Part shown: positions 61,854 through 63,288 of the stretch, in pieces
Layout: every line of letters begins with the position of its first letter
Position numbering within the stretch: the first letter of the stretch is position 1
Assembly: GCA_039619475.1 (NCBI GenBank)
Contig: CM077115.1
Location: 445,769,292 to 445,833,291, forward strand
Direction: 5' to 3'
Origin: Icerya purchasi
Taxonomy: Eukaryota; Arthropoda; Insecta; Hemiptera; Monophlebidae
DNA length: 64,000 nt
Notes under the pieces: generated by a model
Database searches by the model: none
The model's input: only the letters and a program-made list of their open reading frames with translations
Told to the model about the DNA's origin: nothing
Made by a program: the position numbers and the translations under genes

Positions 61854-62208
61854 TTGATCTTTCGGACTTGCCGTAGAGGAGACATCTATTGCAATTTTAT
61901 TTTTCTATTTTCTGTTCACTCAGTATAATAGGAGAGCTACGCAAACAGTATTATCGAAGAAAATTCATCCTAATTTACGGAGAATCATAGATTTTTAAAT
62001 TAATAAGACAAGATACAATGTTATTTTTTAAAAAACCCTCGCTTAAGTTTAACAATTTTCGGCATATTGAATTGAAGAGTATTTTATTTGAAATTATATT
62101 GAATTTCAATTAAATATTTACAGTATGCGTGACTGTATTCATAAATGCATTTAAACGCTTTCAGGTACTGGACTTTTGGGATGTTTTAAATCTGTCCCGG
62201 ATGATTAG
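2383..62208 (+). CDS. USP48: Ubiquitin-specific protease USP48 (3' part; 16 exons, 5' exons outside the window)
   Basis: Deubiquitinase of the USP (C19) family, a cysteine protease that removes ubiquitin from proteins. Exons: 2383-2625, 6395-6552, 10306-10413, 12430-12647, 13826-14059, 17097-17260, 34471-35252, 37569-37693, 39521-39705, 41581-41700, 42331-42440, 47026-47150, 49902-50111, 52693-52821, 60495-60570, 62165-62208. They total 3031 nt: one base completing an upstream codon, then 1010 codons including TAG. Every junction keeps phase and has AG/GT borders. Seen in order: zinc-ribbon CxxC pairs, the KKKLNTF segment, GHYV His box, FEFDDE, SSNAYMLVY, DUSP domains with GGGPR and VGKTSLRSW, a second NEDILCPHG DUSP, a third DUSP, a ubiquitin-like domain and FKGTGLLG. 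Human USP48 (from memory about 1035 residues) has the same order. The catalytic Cys box is not in the window. The exon 7 insertion makes this part longer than its human counterpart. Confidence 0.95.
2626..5310. other. USP48 intron 1, 5' half: no recognised gene
   Basis: Contains an open frame of 113 codons at 2877-3218 (+) that begins at a TTG codon (MLLSAIYYMLTRIGPL...) with no recognised homology, and a shorter open stretch near 3487-3650 (VYDIYDLSRAVKIRKPGF). Neither shows convincing splice context or domain motifs. Also a poly-T at 4135-4162 and a long (TA)n at 4584-4649. Confidence 0.4.
4584..4649. repeat. (TA)n microsatellite
   Basis: About 33 uninterrupted TA units within USP48 intron 1. 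Confidence 0.95.
5311..6259 (-). mobile_element. Internally deleted Tc1/mariner-superfamily element with TIRs
   Basis: The outer ends match as inverted repeats: GGTTGCGCAAAGGAACCTGA at 5311-5330 and its complement ending GGTTCCTTTGCGCAACTG around 6241-6258. Inside, on the minus strand, an N-terminal transposase block reads GSVNNTKTPGHARTVRTFEN then IERVRTVL, typical of the HTH linker of this family. A C-terminal block reads RTWFQNNGATYRHTARE, FGTRIISGDSVFSWPSRSPD and LSSCDFYLWGYLKSKVYTNK, holding the second and third Asp boxes. The central part of the transposase, including the first Asp, is missing, so this is a dead deletion derivative. A 98-codon minus-strand frame at 5573-5869 is the surviving C-terminal piece. 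Confidence 0.75.
6395..6552 (+). CDS. USP48: USP48 exon 2: KKKLNTF segment and catalytic His box
   Basis: Acceptor TTTGCAG, donor GTACGT at 6553. The read-through is (K)QLGDKKKLNTFIVFP, then LSAVLIHNGRRADEGHYV. The catalytic His of GHY is codon 6543-6545. The last base pairs with CT of the next exon to make Ala, giving GHYVAYI as in other USPs. Reading past the donor gives unrelated sequence, so the splice decides the frame. Confidence 0.93.
6553..7096. other. USP48 intron 2, 5' part: no recognised feature
   Basis: AT-rich with several poly-T runs (6786-6805, 7013-7028). No motif or conserved frame was recognised before the Tigger terminus at 7097. Confidence 0.5.
7097..9278 (+). mobile_element. 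Tigger/pogo element, full length but decayed
   Basis: CAGTAGCCTCC at 7097 and its complement GGAGGCTACTG ending at 9278 are terminal inverted repeats; the next bases (CGGTTAACCGAC / CTCCCGATTGAC) still partly match. TA dinucleotides at 7095-7096 and 9279-9280 are the target duplication expected for pogo elements. The 2.18 kb length and coding content fit Tigger. It lies in USP48 intron 2, plus strand, and cannot move on its own because its transposase is broken. Confidence 0.9.
7495..8940 (+). pseudogene. Tigger/Jerky-like (CENP-B type) transposase pseudogene
   Basis: Order of recognisable blocks: KRKRVVVYIHKKLEVIKRLD (CENP-B N-terminal HTH), NWRRDCNKIERFV, TNEAVYSWFYF, SGTIIKEKARIFSKNF, EGWLSRWKAFYRIKQLNVC, FNTDETRL (first Asp), KMLPDRTLASKAEKAG, VTVMTFENASG, LPVLYKNQKYA, MIDNAPSHFPQFDSLESQGI (second Asp), TTSIIQQMDQGIIVSLKRHY (third Asp region) and a C-terminal tail to 8940. 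Several frameshifts and stops break the frame, for example just after the first Asp box, after WFYF and near the start. All three acidic boxes survive as text but not in one frame. Confidence 0.88.
9455..9977. mobile_element. Short TIR element (MITE-like)
   Basis: A 26-base arm at 9455-9480 (core TCCGGACAGCTTACA) is mirrored at 9953-9977 (core TGTAAGCTGTCCGAA), with the outer AACGTT also matching. The enclosed ~470 bases have no frame. Just inside the left arm is GGCTTGGGCGATGT followed by repeated atcacgat/catcgcgat words, a style seen inside hAT-type ends. Superfamily is not assigned. Confidence 0.6.
10049..10076. repeat. (GAA)n microsatellite
   Basis: About nine GAA units in intron 2, 230 bases before USP48 exon 3. 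The surrounding 9978-10305 is AT-rich without other features. Confidence 0.85.
10306..10413 (+). CDS. USP48: USP48 exon 3: end of catalytic core with triad Asp
   Basis: Acceptor TTTTAAG, donor GTAAGG at 10414. Encodes AYICDSVSKCWFEFDDEVVQ followed by QTDEQMLRSLWAGKLK. The Asp at 10347-10349, in the F-D-D position, is the expected third member of the USP catalytic triad. The exon was found by matching the family and by phase; it is too short to stand out as an open frame. Confidence 0.9.
10414..11189. other. USP48 intron 3, 5' part: no recognised gene
   Basis: AT-rich intronic sequence. Near 10775-10850 a short G-rich stretch (ACCGGGGGGAGTCTGG) resembles the dispersed repeat at 1461/30488 only vaguely. 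No conserved frame. Confidence 0.4.
11190..11965 (+). pseudogene. LINE (non-LTR retrotransposon) reverse-transcriptase 3' fragment
   Basis: Plus-strand frames recover the RT active-site motif RYSDDTAPLA (YSDD at 11205-11216; YADD in intact relatives), then KEMTEL and LLINEPKK. The thumb region has CSHKIKRKVTLNKATMIRLK, and the C-terminal tail reads FFGHIVRCTEENLEKIL and RSRVPTCWT. These are standard for LINEs of the RTE/CR1-like group. The frame shifts repeatedly, so it is dead. Only the 3' third of the ORF remains, consistent with ordinary 5' truncation. A 239-codon minus-strand frame over it is an antisense shadow. Confidence 0.75.
11966..12429. other. Poly-T and AT-rich end of USP48 intron 3
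   Basis: A poly-T of about 27 bases at 11989-12015 follows the LINE fragment; the rest is AT-rich and ends in the polypyrimidine tract of the exon 4 acceptor. Confidence 0.6.
12430..12647 (+). CDS. USP48: USP48 exon 4: C-terminal end of USP domain
   Basis: Acceptor AAAGCAG, donor GTTAGT at 12648. It completes a split Arg codon (C|GT). Contains YRSSNAYMLVYTLSK, the C-terminal beta strand of the USP fold, then LPNYLKKFVDQKNRDFDEFV, which corresponds to the helix leaving the domain in human USP48. Confidence 0.92.
12648..13004. other. USP48 intron 4, 5' part: no recognised feature
   Basis: Poly-T at 12715-12730 and an AT-rich open stretch (12746-12931) without homology or splice context. Confidence 0.4.
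13005..13357 (+). repeat. Unnamed 350-390 bp interspersed repeat, copy 1
   Basis: Starts ATTAATTACAACGTA and ends in GGCCAAAATGGCCGAG followed by (TA)n. The 5' half holds a tandem block at 13040-13150 of four ~25-base units, each like AATGTCCCAATTTTATATAACG. The 3' half has AGAATTACGCTG, TTTGATCATTTTATACAAAG, TATAGAAGAGAAAGAGACAG and a GC-rich AGGGGTCAAGAGGCACAGCC. Three further copies lie at 15801, 40616 and 55902. In this copy the shared reading frame is broken by a 2-base insertion and a stop. Confidence 0.8.
13826..14059 (+). CDS. USP48: USP48 exon 5: start of first DUSP domain
   Basis: Acceptor CATAG, donor GTAAGT at 14060, phase 0 at both ends (78 codons). Includes VSLISLLPVEANKNDFDAIS, QWLTSWMSEE and CPHGKLDP. 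These align with the human FVSLEWLQKWL and LCSHDKLHP segments that begin DUSP1. Confidence 0.92.
14060..15800. other. USP48 intron 5, 5' part: no recognised gene
   Basis: AT-rich, with poly-A at 14121-14142 and 15270-15285. A less AT-rich patch near 14640-14790 has no readable frame. GTTTACGTTTACGTTT near 15593 is a short tandem word. Nothing else was recognised. Confidence 0.4.
15801..16155 (+). repeat. Unnamed 350-390 bp interspersed repeat, copy 2
   Basis: Same termini as copy 1 (ATTAATTACAACGTAATTC and CCAAAATAGCCGAG plus (TA)n). A frame at 16010-16138 reads DASKNYAVNFDHFIQSIEEK then ETEMKAREVKG. In USP48 intron 5. Confidence 0.82.
16156..17096. other. USP48 intron 5, 3' part: no recognised gene
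   Basis: AT-rich with several homopolymer runs (16517-16545, 16724-16747 poly-A; 16949-16970 poly-T). No motif beyond the exon 6 acceptor. Confidence 0.4.
17097..17260 (+). CDS. USP48: USP48 exon 6: DUSP1 centre
   Basis: Acceptor TGTAG, donor GTAAGT at 17261. Translation ANKLYEKYGGGPRFRSDSF then TCLKCVKNNCYRIRVKNKIS. The YGGGPR motif and CxxC are diagnostic of USP48 DUSP1. It ends in a split Glu codon (GA|A), joined across the 17.2 kb intron 6 to exon 7. This frame was not obvious without the splice reading. Confidence 0.93.
17440..17498. repeat. Compound (TTA)n(TCA)n microsatellite
   Basis: Runs of TTA then TCA triplets at the start of intron 6. Confidence 0.85.
17499..18599. other. USP48 intron 6, 5' part: probable LINE 5' region
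   Basis: 17500-18000 is AT-rich with a poly-T at 17871-17892 and nothing recognised. From about 18015 the base composition becomes more balanced and leads directly into the LINE endonuclease, so 18030-18599 is probably its 5' untranslated region. That is an inference from position only. Confidence 0.35.
18600..20620 (+). pseudogene. LINE remnant with endonuclease and reverse-transcriptase traces
   Basis: Plus-strand frames recover endonuclease (APE-type) blocks: ELNEVGKLALFKHEILEYDI near 18640-18700, and SIIGYEAVNDPITTIKIREN then VYLNIIQVYSLTN near 18790-18890. DLINFCVSTGMFINKT near 19040 matches the family's RLIEFCxxNxLxxxNT motif. Reverse-transcriptase blocks are IIHEGLKQFILPQISLQHAG then FMPEKVQENGFLT at 20138-20235, and LYSDNEKIKINKLSEIFKS then IMFSTYSEYVMEN at 20405-20535. 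A decayed NLRYADD region follows at 20570-20615. Stops and frameshifts occur throughout. 5' sequence related to the element may begin near 18030. A 155-codon minus-strand frame at 18131-18598 has no recognisable content. Confidence 0.75.
20628..20885 (+). repeat. Diverged tandem duplication, ~135 bp unit
   Basis: GTTGCCCGACAAATTT...AATCATTTGGTGGG...CGTTCCCAAAA (from 20630) recurs as GTTGGCCGACGAATTT...AATCATTTGGTTGT...TATTCCCAAAA (from 20766). Two diverged units; origin unknown. The following 20886-21860 holds no recognised frame. Confidence 0.5.
21840..22290 (+). pseudogene. C-terminal remnant of a SWIM-finger, DDE-type transposase
   Basis: The readable frame gives FPELTEKDLELLFTGTDQLQ, LAISCLAEIMGDSG, then after a frameshift YNCYMQYISNS. 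Another shift gives YYRECANGMCTISCCAHVAA, a CxC...CxH SWIM-like zinc finger, and the tail KPAEHVRKLFDAV and NRDEDDQL. This block order is the C-terminus of a transposon-encoded protein family common in insects, with a DDE_Tnp_4-like core and a SWIM C-terminus; I recall ISL2EU-like elements. The catalytic core is not found. In USP48 intron 6. Confidence 0.6.
22291..25290. other. USP48 intron 6, middle: no recognised gene
   Basis: AT-rich sequence. Short frames such as 22209-22574 (+), rich in Ile/Phe/Lys, look like composition artefacts. A G9 run is at 24188-24198. A GC-rich patch lies at 24829-24900 (GGGAGCTTTGCCTCC, CCGCGGCTCCGCCTCC). No domain, splice context or TIR pair was recognised. Confidence 0.4.
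25290..26185 (+). repeat. Degenerate tandem array, 165-190 bp unit, four clear copies
   Basis: Copies start near 25305, 25684, 25849 and 26038 (spacings 379, 165 and 189; the first gap is about two units). Each has GAGCCCCAAGGTATGAAAA, TTTTATA, a GACCTGGAGCTGTTGATTAA-like word, a poly-A run, then TAGCTTTCCAAGTGCCATAG, AACGGGCTCAGGACTTTTTT and TTTTTCGTCTA. The 25450-25680 interval is too diverged to call a copy. No coding frame. Confidence 0.8.
26186..26539. other. USP48 intron 6: C-rich patch
   Basis: Includes a run of C blocks (AACCCCCCCCTACCCCCC) at 26378-26397 and otherwise AT-rich sequence; nothing recognised. Confidence 0.4.
26540..26835 (+). repeat. SINE-like repeat, diverged copy (family A)
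   Basis: Shares with 33604-33960 the words CCCGGGCGACGAC, CAGTACGCAGCAG, ACTGCAGTTT, CGATGTAAATCAA and ATGTAGTC in order. The tRNA-like head is largely lost here, and the B box is reduced to the CCCGGGCGACGAC end. It confirms that the 33.6 kb tRNA-like sequence is a repeat and not a unique gene. Confidence 0.55.
27050..27275 (+). repeat. tRNA-like SINE candidate (family B), copy 1
   Basis: AGCGTCGTAGCCTAGCAATT gives a Pol III A-box-like word and GGGTTCGAAGTTGACTC a B-box-like word about 50 bases on. Then comes GACTCGTTTCGGACTCGAG and an AT-rich body with CTGAAATAA...CTCTGG. The block after the B box (GACTCGTTTCGGACT) recurs at 36125. No target duplication was identified. The unannotated 27276-27690 between this and the LINE is AT-rich. 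Confidence 0.5.
27690..30130 (-). pseudogene. LINE remnant (RTE-like), minus strand, endonuclease to mid-RT
   Basis: Minus-strand blocks from high to low coordinates: NFGTLTGRSSQEIAEMPKRR at about 29330-29400 (endonuclease start), CKKQDGKAKNREILG, NGVAFAVSANLRDKVCAV, DCFWQELQDPIASYPSNDSL, GNNGYATRNEDGIRILDMAE then LAIANTFFK (endonuclease core, about 28840-29090), MKTSKASGPDGIPVNVWKIS, FKNKGDPSECSSNYRPIRLL then SHSLKILERVIDERL, and a frame-shifted QERGTTDAI-like RT region ending near 27700. Stops and shifts throughout. RT motifs after this (FVDLEKAFD, YADD) are absent. 29620-30130 is probably the element's 5' region. Confidence 0.78.
30488..30620 (+). repeat. Dispersed repeat, copy 2 of 2 in window
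   Basis: Shares AATAAGCCG, TTGTTGTAAAACC, GTAAAAATA, poly-A and GCAAAAA... in order with 1461-1610. It sits just 3' of LINE debris and is followed at about 30740 by a short GGGAATAAACTGGGAA motif also hinted at near 10780-10815. Confidence 0.55.
30963..32120. mobile_element. Palindromic TIR element (foldback/MITE-like)
   Basis: TGTGACGGTCGCTGAGAAAA at 30963 and its complement ending CGACCGTCACA at 32120 form TIRs that continue through GGTACATAGTGT. TA flanks both ends (30961-30962, 32121-32122). Inside is a second long inverted repeat: about 31100-31318 against about 31345-31560, sharing ACTTGAAGGTTTATTATAAA, AAAATGCACTRAAAAGTAAA and ATTACAGTA...ATTCATATTACAT. The right half also holds a unique segment (31560-32070) with GAAGTCGGTTAAAAATTACC. 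No frame. Confidence 0.8.
32121..33603. other. USP48 intron 6: no recognised gene
   Basis: AT-rich; (TA)n at 32484-32527; homopolymer T runs at 32219-32235 and 32347-32362. No readable conserved frame on either strand. Confidence 0.4.
32484..32527. repeat. (TA)n microsatellite
   Basis: About 22 TA units, preceded by a short GC-richer GGGCGGAGCTC. Confidence 0.9.
33604..33960 (+). repeat. tRNA-Arg-like SINE (family A), best copy
   Basis: GTTTGGCCTAGTGGCTAGAG is a near-consensus Pol III A box and CCGGGTTCGATACCGGG a B box. CTTGACTTCCGAC matches an Arg anticodon arm (CCG). A 7-bp acceptor stem can be drawn between GTCATCG and CGACGAC with one mismatch, but the T stem has a central mismatch and the variable region is short. 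It is therefore a tRNA-derived repeat and not a functional tRNA. The body continues through CAGCAGTTTGGACACACC and GTCAGTTGGCCAAATGC to about 33960. A diverged relative is at 26540. Confidence 0.6.
33961..34470. other. 3' end of USP48 intron 6: no recognised gene
   Basis: 33961-34200 is of balanced base composition, probably repeat-derived. A minus-strand frame reads NTVLERINGKFKDFFDKT without a recognised family. The remainder is AT-rich, with a poly-T at 34339-34350 and then the exon 7 acceptor. Confidence 0.35.
34471..35252 (+). CDS. USP48: USP48 exon 7: end of DUSP1, long acidic/His-rich linker, start of DUSP2
   Basis: Acceptor TTCTTTAG, donor GTAAAT at 35253. At 782 nt this is by far the largest exon. 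It opens with ENEVNYWVGKTSLRSW (human FWVGKSSLRSW) and closes with ELQFNEDILCPHG (human NFNEDILCPHG). Between them lie about 220 residues of acidic, Ser/Thr-rich, probably disordered linker, against a few tens of residues in human. At 34841-34909 there are 23 codons of His triplets separated by single Arg or Tyr. The only other stop in frame lies just past the donor. Confidence 0.94.
34841..34909 (+). other. USP48: Periodic His tract in USP48: six HHH triplets separated by Arg/Tyr
   Basis: Twenty-three codons spell HHH-R-HHH-Y-HHH-R-HHH-R-HHH-R-HHH. Codons alternate CAT and CAC with CGC/CGT, so it is not a pure nucleotide microsatellite. It lies in the disordered linker between DUSP1 and DUSP2. 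It could bind metal, bind an acidic partner, or be neutral repeat expansion; the sequence alone does not decide. Confidence 0.9.
35253..36089. other. USP48 intron 7, 5' part: no recognised gene
   Basis: AT-rich; a purine-rich stretch (GAAGGAGAAAGAGAAAAGAG) at 35870-35930. Nothing else was recognised. Confidence 0.4.
36090..36310 (+). repeat. tRNA-like SINE candidate (family B), copy 2
   Basis: GGTGCTTGGCTACCAAACTA, then AGGTTCGACTCGTTTCGG (B-box-like plus the shared GACTCGTTTCGGACT), TCGCTGACAGG, CTGAAATAA and TCTGGGAAAG. The order matches 27050-27275. The A box is degraded. In USP48 intron 7. Confidence 0.45.
36785..36848. repeat. (TA)n(TG)n microsatellite
   Basis: About 23 TA units followed by eight TG units in USP48 intron 7. 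The rest of 36310-37568 is AT-rich and otherwise empty. Confidence 0.9.
37569..37693 (+). CDS. USP48: USP48 exon 8: DUSP2
   Basis: Acceptor TTATTAG, donor GTTAGT at 37694. Completes Gly of CPHG, then NLCVEKNNRRLVATEVWSIL and KKYFPDSKQFTS, ending EPCDLCT. Human USP48 has GELCISENERRLVSKEAW and KAPEFPSYKECCSQC at the same place. Confidence 0.92.
37694..38599. other. USP48 intron 8, 5' part: no recognised gene
   Basis: AT-rich with poly-T runs (37852-37872). An open stretch at 38099-38284 has no homology. Confidence 0.4.
38600..38910 (+). pseudogene. Mariner transposase C-terminal fragment
   Basis: Frames read KNAPTHSSFAVHQFL (altered DNAPAHTS block, second Asp lost), then SDLAPCDFHLFPQLKSYLKG (third Asp box, CDF) and NRYDGALPKSK. 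In another frame come FQKWVERWRRCADLGRNYCE and GV followed by TAG. The order is that of the last third of a mariner. At least one frameshift divides it. In USP48 intron 8, with no TIR recognised. Confidence 0.75.
38911..39520. other. USP48 intron 8, 3' part: no recognised gene
   Basis: Mostly AT-rich, with a C-rich GGCCCCCCGGGG at 38930-38941 directly after the mariner fragment. No frame. Confidence 0.4.
39521..39705 (+). CDS. USP48: USP48 exon 9: end of DUSP2
   Basis: Acceptor TTCATTCAG, donor GTAAGT at 39706. Reads SMVSKDKVTKFMYKIDAQNQ, then KESLSDLYWDRNRPSL, then PLYYIVNRDFINHWKRFIK. These match human QKTSLPNLFQDKNRPCL and LYIVSQFFVEEWRKFVRK. It ends in a split Lys codon. Confidence 0.93.
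39706..40615. other. USP48 intron 9, 5' part: no recognised gene
   Basis: Contains two overlapping minus-strand frames near 39653-40161 and a plus-strand frame at 40262-40570 (ending NKTPMLPQFTLNDFNFPSRS) that I cannot place in any family. No splice context supports them. Confidence 0.35.
40616..41012 (-). repeat. Unnamed 350-390 bp interspersed repeat, copy 3
   Basis: Minus-strand copy: (TA)n, then the complement of the GC-rich GGGGCACAGCCCCTTGCGAG end, the complement of TTTGATCATTTTATACA, and GTTGTAATTAATATATATA at the far end. The minus-strand frame reads DAGNNYVVNFDHFIQNTEEK then ETAMKARGVKG without a stop. In USP48 intron 9. Confidence 0.82.
41013..41580. other. USP48 intron 9, 3' part: no recognised gene
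   Basis: AT-rich sequence leading to the exon 10 acceptor; short minus-strand frames have no recognisable content. Confidence 0.4.
41581..41700 (+). CDS. USP48: USP48 exon 10: start of DUSP3
   Basis: Acceptor AACGCGCAG, donor GTAAGC at 41701. Reads (K)EVGKIEPPNSMRNKTTFLC then SEHSKLFYNMNSDDIIRLQK. It aligns with the human stretch NSALLCPHGGLMFTFASM. The CxxHS pair resembles the CxxH of the DUSP zinc-like site. Confidence 0.88.
41740..41767. repeat. (CA)n microsatellite
   Basis: About 13 CA units at the start of USP48 intron 10; the rest of that intron (41768-42330) is AT-rich without features. Confidence 0.85.
42331..42440 (+). CDS. USP48: USP48 exon 11: DUSP3
   Basis: Acceptor AATTCAG, donor GTAAGT at 42441. 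Reads (K)MCLVTENEWKNLSQLYN then ADSVITVMSDQHGNLITYP, corresponding to human [20 protein letters not shown]. Short exon, recognised by homology and phase continuity. Confidence 0.87.
42441..44689. other. USP48 intron 11, 5' part: no recognised gene
   Basis: AT-rich; from about 43800 to 44300 the plus strand becomes strongly pyrimidine-rich (T/C), the same style as the LINE fragments that follow. It may therefore be further-decayed LINE sequence, although no motif is readable. Confidence 0.35.
44690..45010 (+). pseudogene. Jockey/R1-type LINE 3' ORF fragment, copy 1
   Basis: Reads FPSLRRSVVVSVIRLRS, then HIVRSNEERVCDADLMCLLS, IPFY and LISYLFSL. It shares long DNA words with 54450-54740 (CGTTCTGTTGTTGTCTCC, CGTTTTCGTTTTTCGTTGG, AACGAAGAGCGTGTTTGCGA, TCATGTGTTTATTAAGTG). 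In relatives this is the region after the RNase H domain (RLRLNHT...CDADHLLLSCP). Pyrimidine-rich coding strand. Broken by stops. Confidence 0.65.
45011..45358. other. USP48 intron 11: short stretch before the intact mariner
   Basis: AT-rich; no feature recognised. Confidence 0.4.
45359..46641 (+). mobile_element. Complete mariner element with intact transposase
   Basis: TIRs of about 30 bases: CGAGGATTGTTCAAATATAA at 45359 and the complement ending TTTGAACCACCCTCG at 46641, both continuing into ACCGGAATTT, with two or three mismatches in the outer ten bases. TA target duplication at 45357-45358 and 46642-46643. Length 1283 bp, normal for mariner. Inserted in USP48 intron 11 in the sense direction. 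Among the transposons in the window it is the only one with both ends and an unbroken ORF, so it is the youngest. Confidence 0.95.
47026..47150 (+). CDS. USP48: USP48 exon 12: end of DUSP3
   Basis: Acceptor GTTTGCAG, donor GTGAGT at 47151. Reads (E)MCGPCTQIRIEREMQAQFCY, then ERANLYIRVL. Human has LCPECREGLLCQQQRDL and ATIYVHKV here. The CxxC is kept. Confidence 0.9.
48320..48670 (+). pseudogene. Jockey/R1-type LINE 3' ORF fragment, copy 2
   Basis: Reads RYCVPIIRLRLNHTLLPSPC and in another frame SDDEAVCNPDPIS, followed by LLRLVYLIVSVDLR. The RLRLNHTLLPS block is the same landmark as in the other two copies, but the DNA is more diverged. In USP48 intron 12, plus strand. Confidence 0.6.
49902..50111 (+). 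CDS. USP48: USP48 exon 13: basic linker and start of ubiquitin-like domain
   Basis: Acceptor TTTTGCAG after a long poly-T, donor GTGCGT at 50112; 70 codons in phase 0. Contains AAKRSKINLS, a candidate basic nuclear signal, and VEIRRSSRPRRKTGLKRLLV followed by DMTVLDIKKK. It matches human GTKRQKIS, RRSMRHRKVRGEKALLV and QTLKELKIQI. Confidence 0.92.
52693..52821 (+). CDS. USP48: USP48 exon 14: ubiquitin-like domain
   Basis: Acceptor TATAACAG, donor GTAAGT at 52822; 43 codons in phase 0. Reads IKFLINIAPARQHLSKLDGH then DLTKDDLSLSELRILPEDV. The pattern is the second half of a beta-grasp fold, as in human MHAFSVAPFDQNLSIDG and TLGTLGVIPESVILLK. Confidence 0.92.
53860..54740 (+). pseudogene. LINE fragment with RNase H domain and C-terminal region, copy 3
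   Basis: RNase H landmarks: SYATVFTDGSERR (first catalytic Asp), FCSISINDLMTILRSIIFIS (ELxAI region with the Glu replaced), SSKFLIISDFMTALQFILPY (ISDSxxAL, second Asp) and VPSHSDMFGNEVADIL (VPSHxGxxGNExAD). Then comes the post-RNase H region FPSLHRSVVVSIIRVCVLNP, FKRRACLRC / EERVCDADHMCLLSV. Frameshifts and stops occur, so it is dead. It is the longest of three fragments and shows the family is a LINE with a C-terminal RNase H (Jockey/I/R1-like group). Confidence 0.75.
55902..56288 (-). repeat. Unnamed 350-390 bp interspersed repeat, copy 4
   Basis: Minus-strand copy bounded by (TA)n on both sides. The minus-strand frame reads DASKNYVVNFDHFIQSIEEK then ETEIKARGVKG, nearly the same as copy 2. 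The tandem ~25-base block (TAAAATTGGGACATTTT) is at 56105-56230. In USP48 intron 14. Confidence 0.82.
60495..60570 (+). CDS. USP48: USP48 exon 15: acidic C-terminal region
   Basis: Acceptor TTTTTTAAG, donor GTAAGT at 60571. Reads VDEVNEIDIADDFNQQSPQP then ETGFK, with the last base splitting a Gly codon. Matches human DEPIADYAAMDDV and EEGFKG. Only 76 nt, recognised from the family tail and phase. Confidence 0.88.
62165..62208 (+). CDS. USP48: USP48 terminal exon 16 with stop codon
   Basis: Acceptor GCTTTCAG. It completes Gly, then TGLLGCFKSVPDD and TAG at 62206-62208. Joined to exon 15 it restores FKGTGLLG, the invariant C-terminus of USP48, followed by an extra CFKSVPDD not in my recollection of the human protein. 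This fixes the 3' end of the coding region. Confidence 0.9.
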
Positions 62209-62902
62209 GATTTGGTTGTGGCGGCCGAGAAACGTCGCTTCGAAATGACAAGAAGACAACGTTAACCAGTGATGGCATGATGCAAAATTATGTTTTGCTT
62301 ATATCATAAAAGTTTTTCTGTAATTTGCGTTATAAATATTTTTGTTATTTCTTCATATACGTTATGCATGATATTTGTAAGAGATATCGTAAAGAAGAAT
62401 TCGAGATTATGTACATTCTTTGTGAATTCGTTTTATCTAAGAGCTCCTAATGCTGCAGTGAAATATTTATAATTAATTTAACATCCTATTGTGTAAAAAA
62501 AGCAGTTACGTCTAATCGAGTTAATTTCTTGTACTTGTATTTATTTTTTAACGCCGATAATTATCCGGTTAAGGAGAAGATAAGTCTCTCGATTATGTTC
62601 GATAATTGTTAAAATTATATTCTTGTTATTTCTTTTTTATTTTTCGTTAATTATGTCCTAATTGTACTCGCGGTTCGTATAAATTCAATTTTTACATTTC
62701 CGTTATAGATATTTAATAACCAAGAGACTGTCGCGACATTTATTTCTACTTATTTGTACTTTTATATTTTAAAATGGAGGTCAATATTCCGCTATAATCA
62801 TTTATTTTACATAGTATTATAAAAAGTTACAGAATTTGTTAAATCAATTCAAAATTGATTTTTTTTATCTTTGTTATTAGTTACTATAAATACGATAATA
62901 AT

Positions 62903-62908
62903 AATAAA
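62903..62908 (+). promoter_or_regulatory. Candidate USP48 polyadenylation signal
   Basis: AATAAA about 695 bases after the USP48 stop, followed within 25-45 bases by a T-rich stretch with TTTTTCTC. It is a plausible cleavage signal, but the 3' region is so AT-rich that other variants are possible; only transcripts would fix it. Confidence 0.3.
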
Positions 62909-63232
62909 ATTGTTACTATCAACAACGTTTTTCTCTTTCGTTATTTGGAATTCTCTCGCTCCAAAAAAACAAAAAAACTTTACAGTAGATAATTAAAAGT
63001 GGTGAAAAATTCGATGCGAACAAAAACCAGAACTCAACAGAAAAAACATTTAACTGGTTCGATACTAGTAATTAGAGGATGCAAAGTGATTACGTGGATT
63101 TCGCATTTAATACCATATTTAAATTAATCTCGATTGAACATCAGGAAATGTAGAAGTAACATGTATTTTAAAATCTTTACATATAGTTAATTGATCTTAA
63201 TTTTATGTAAGTATTGAATTTATTTTTATACA

Positions 63233-63288
<56 letters not shown>
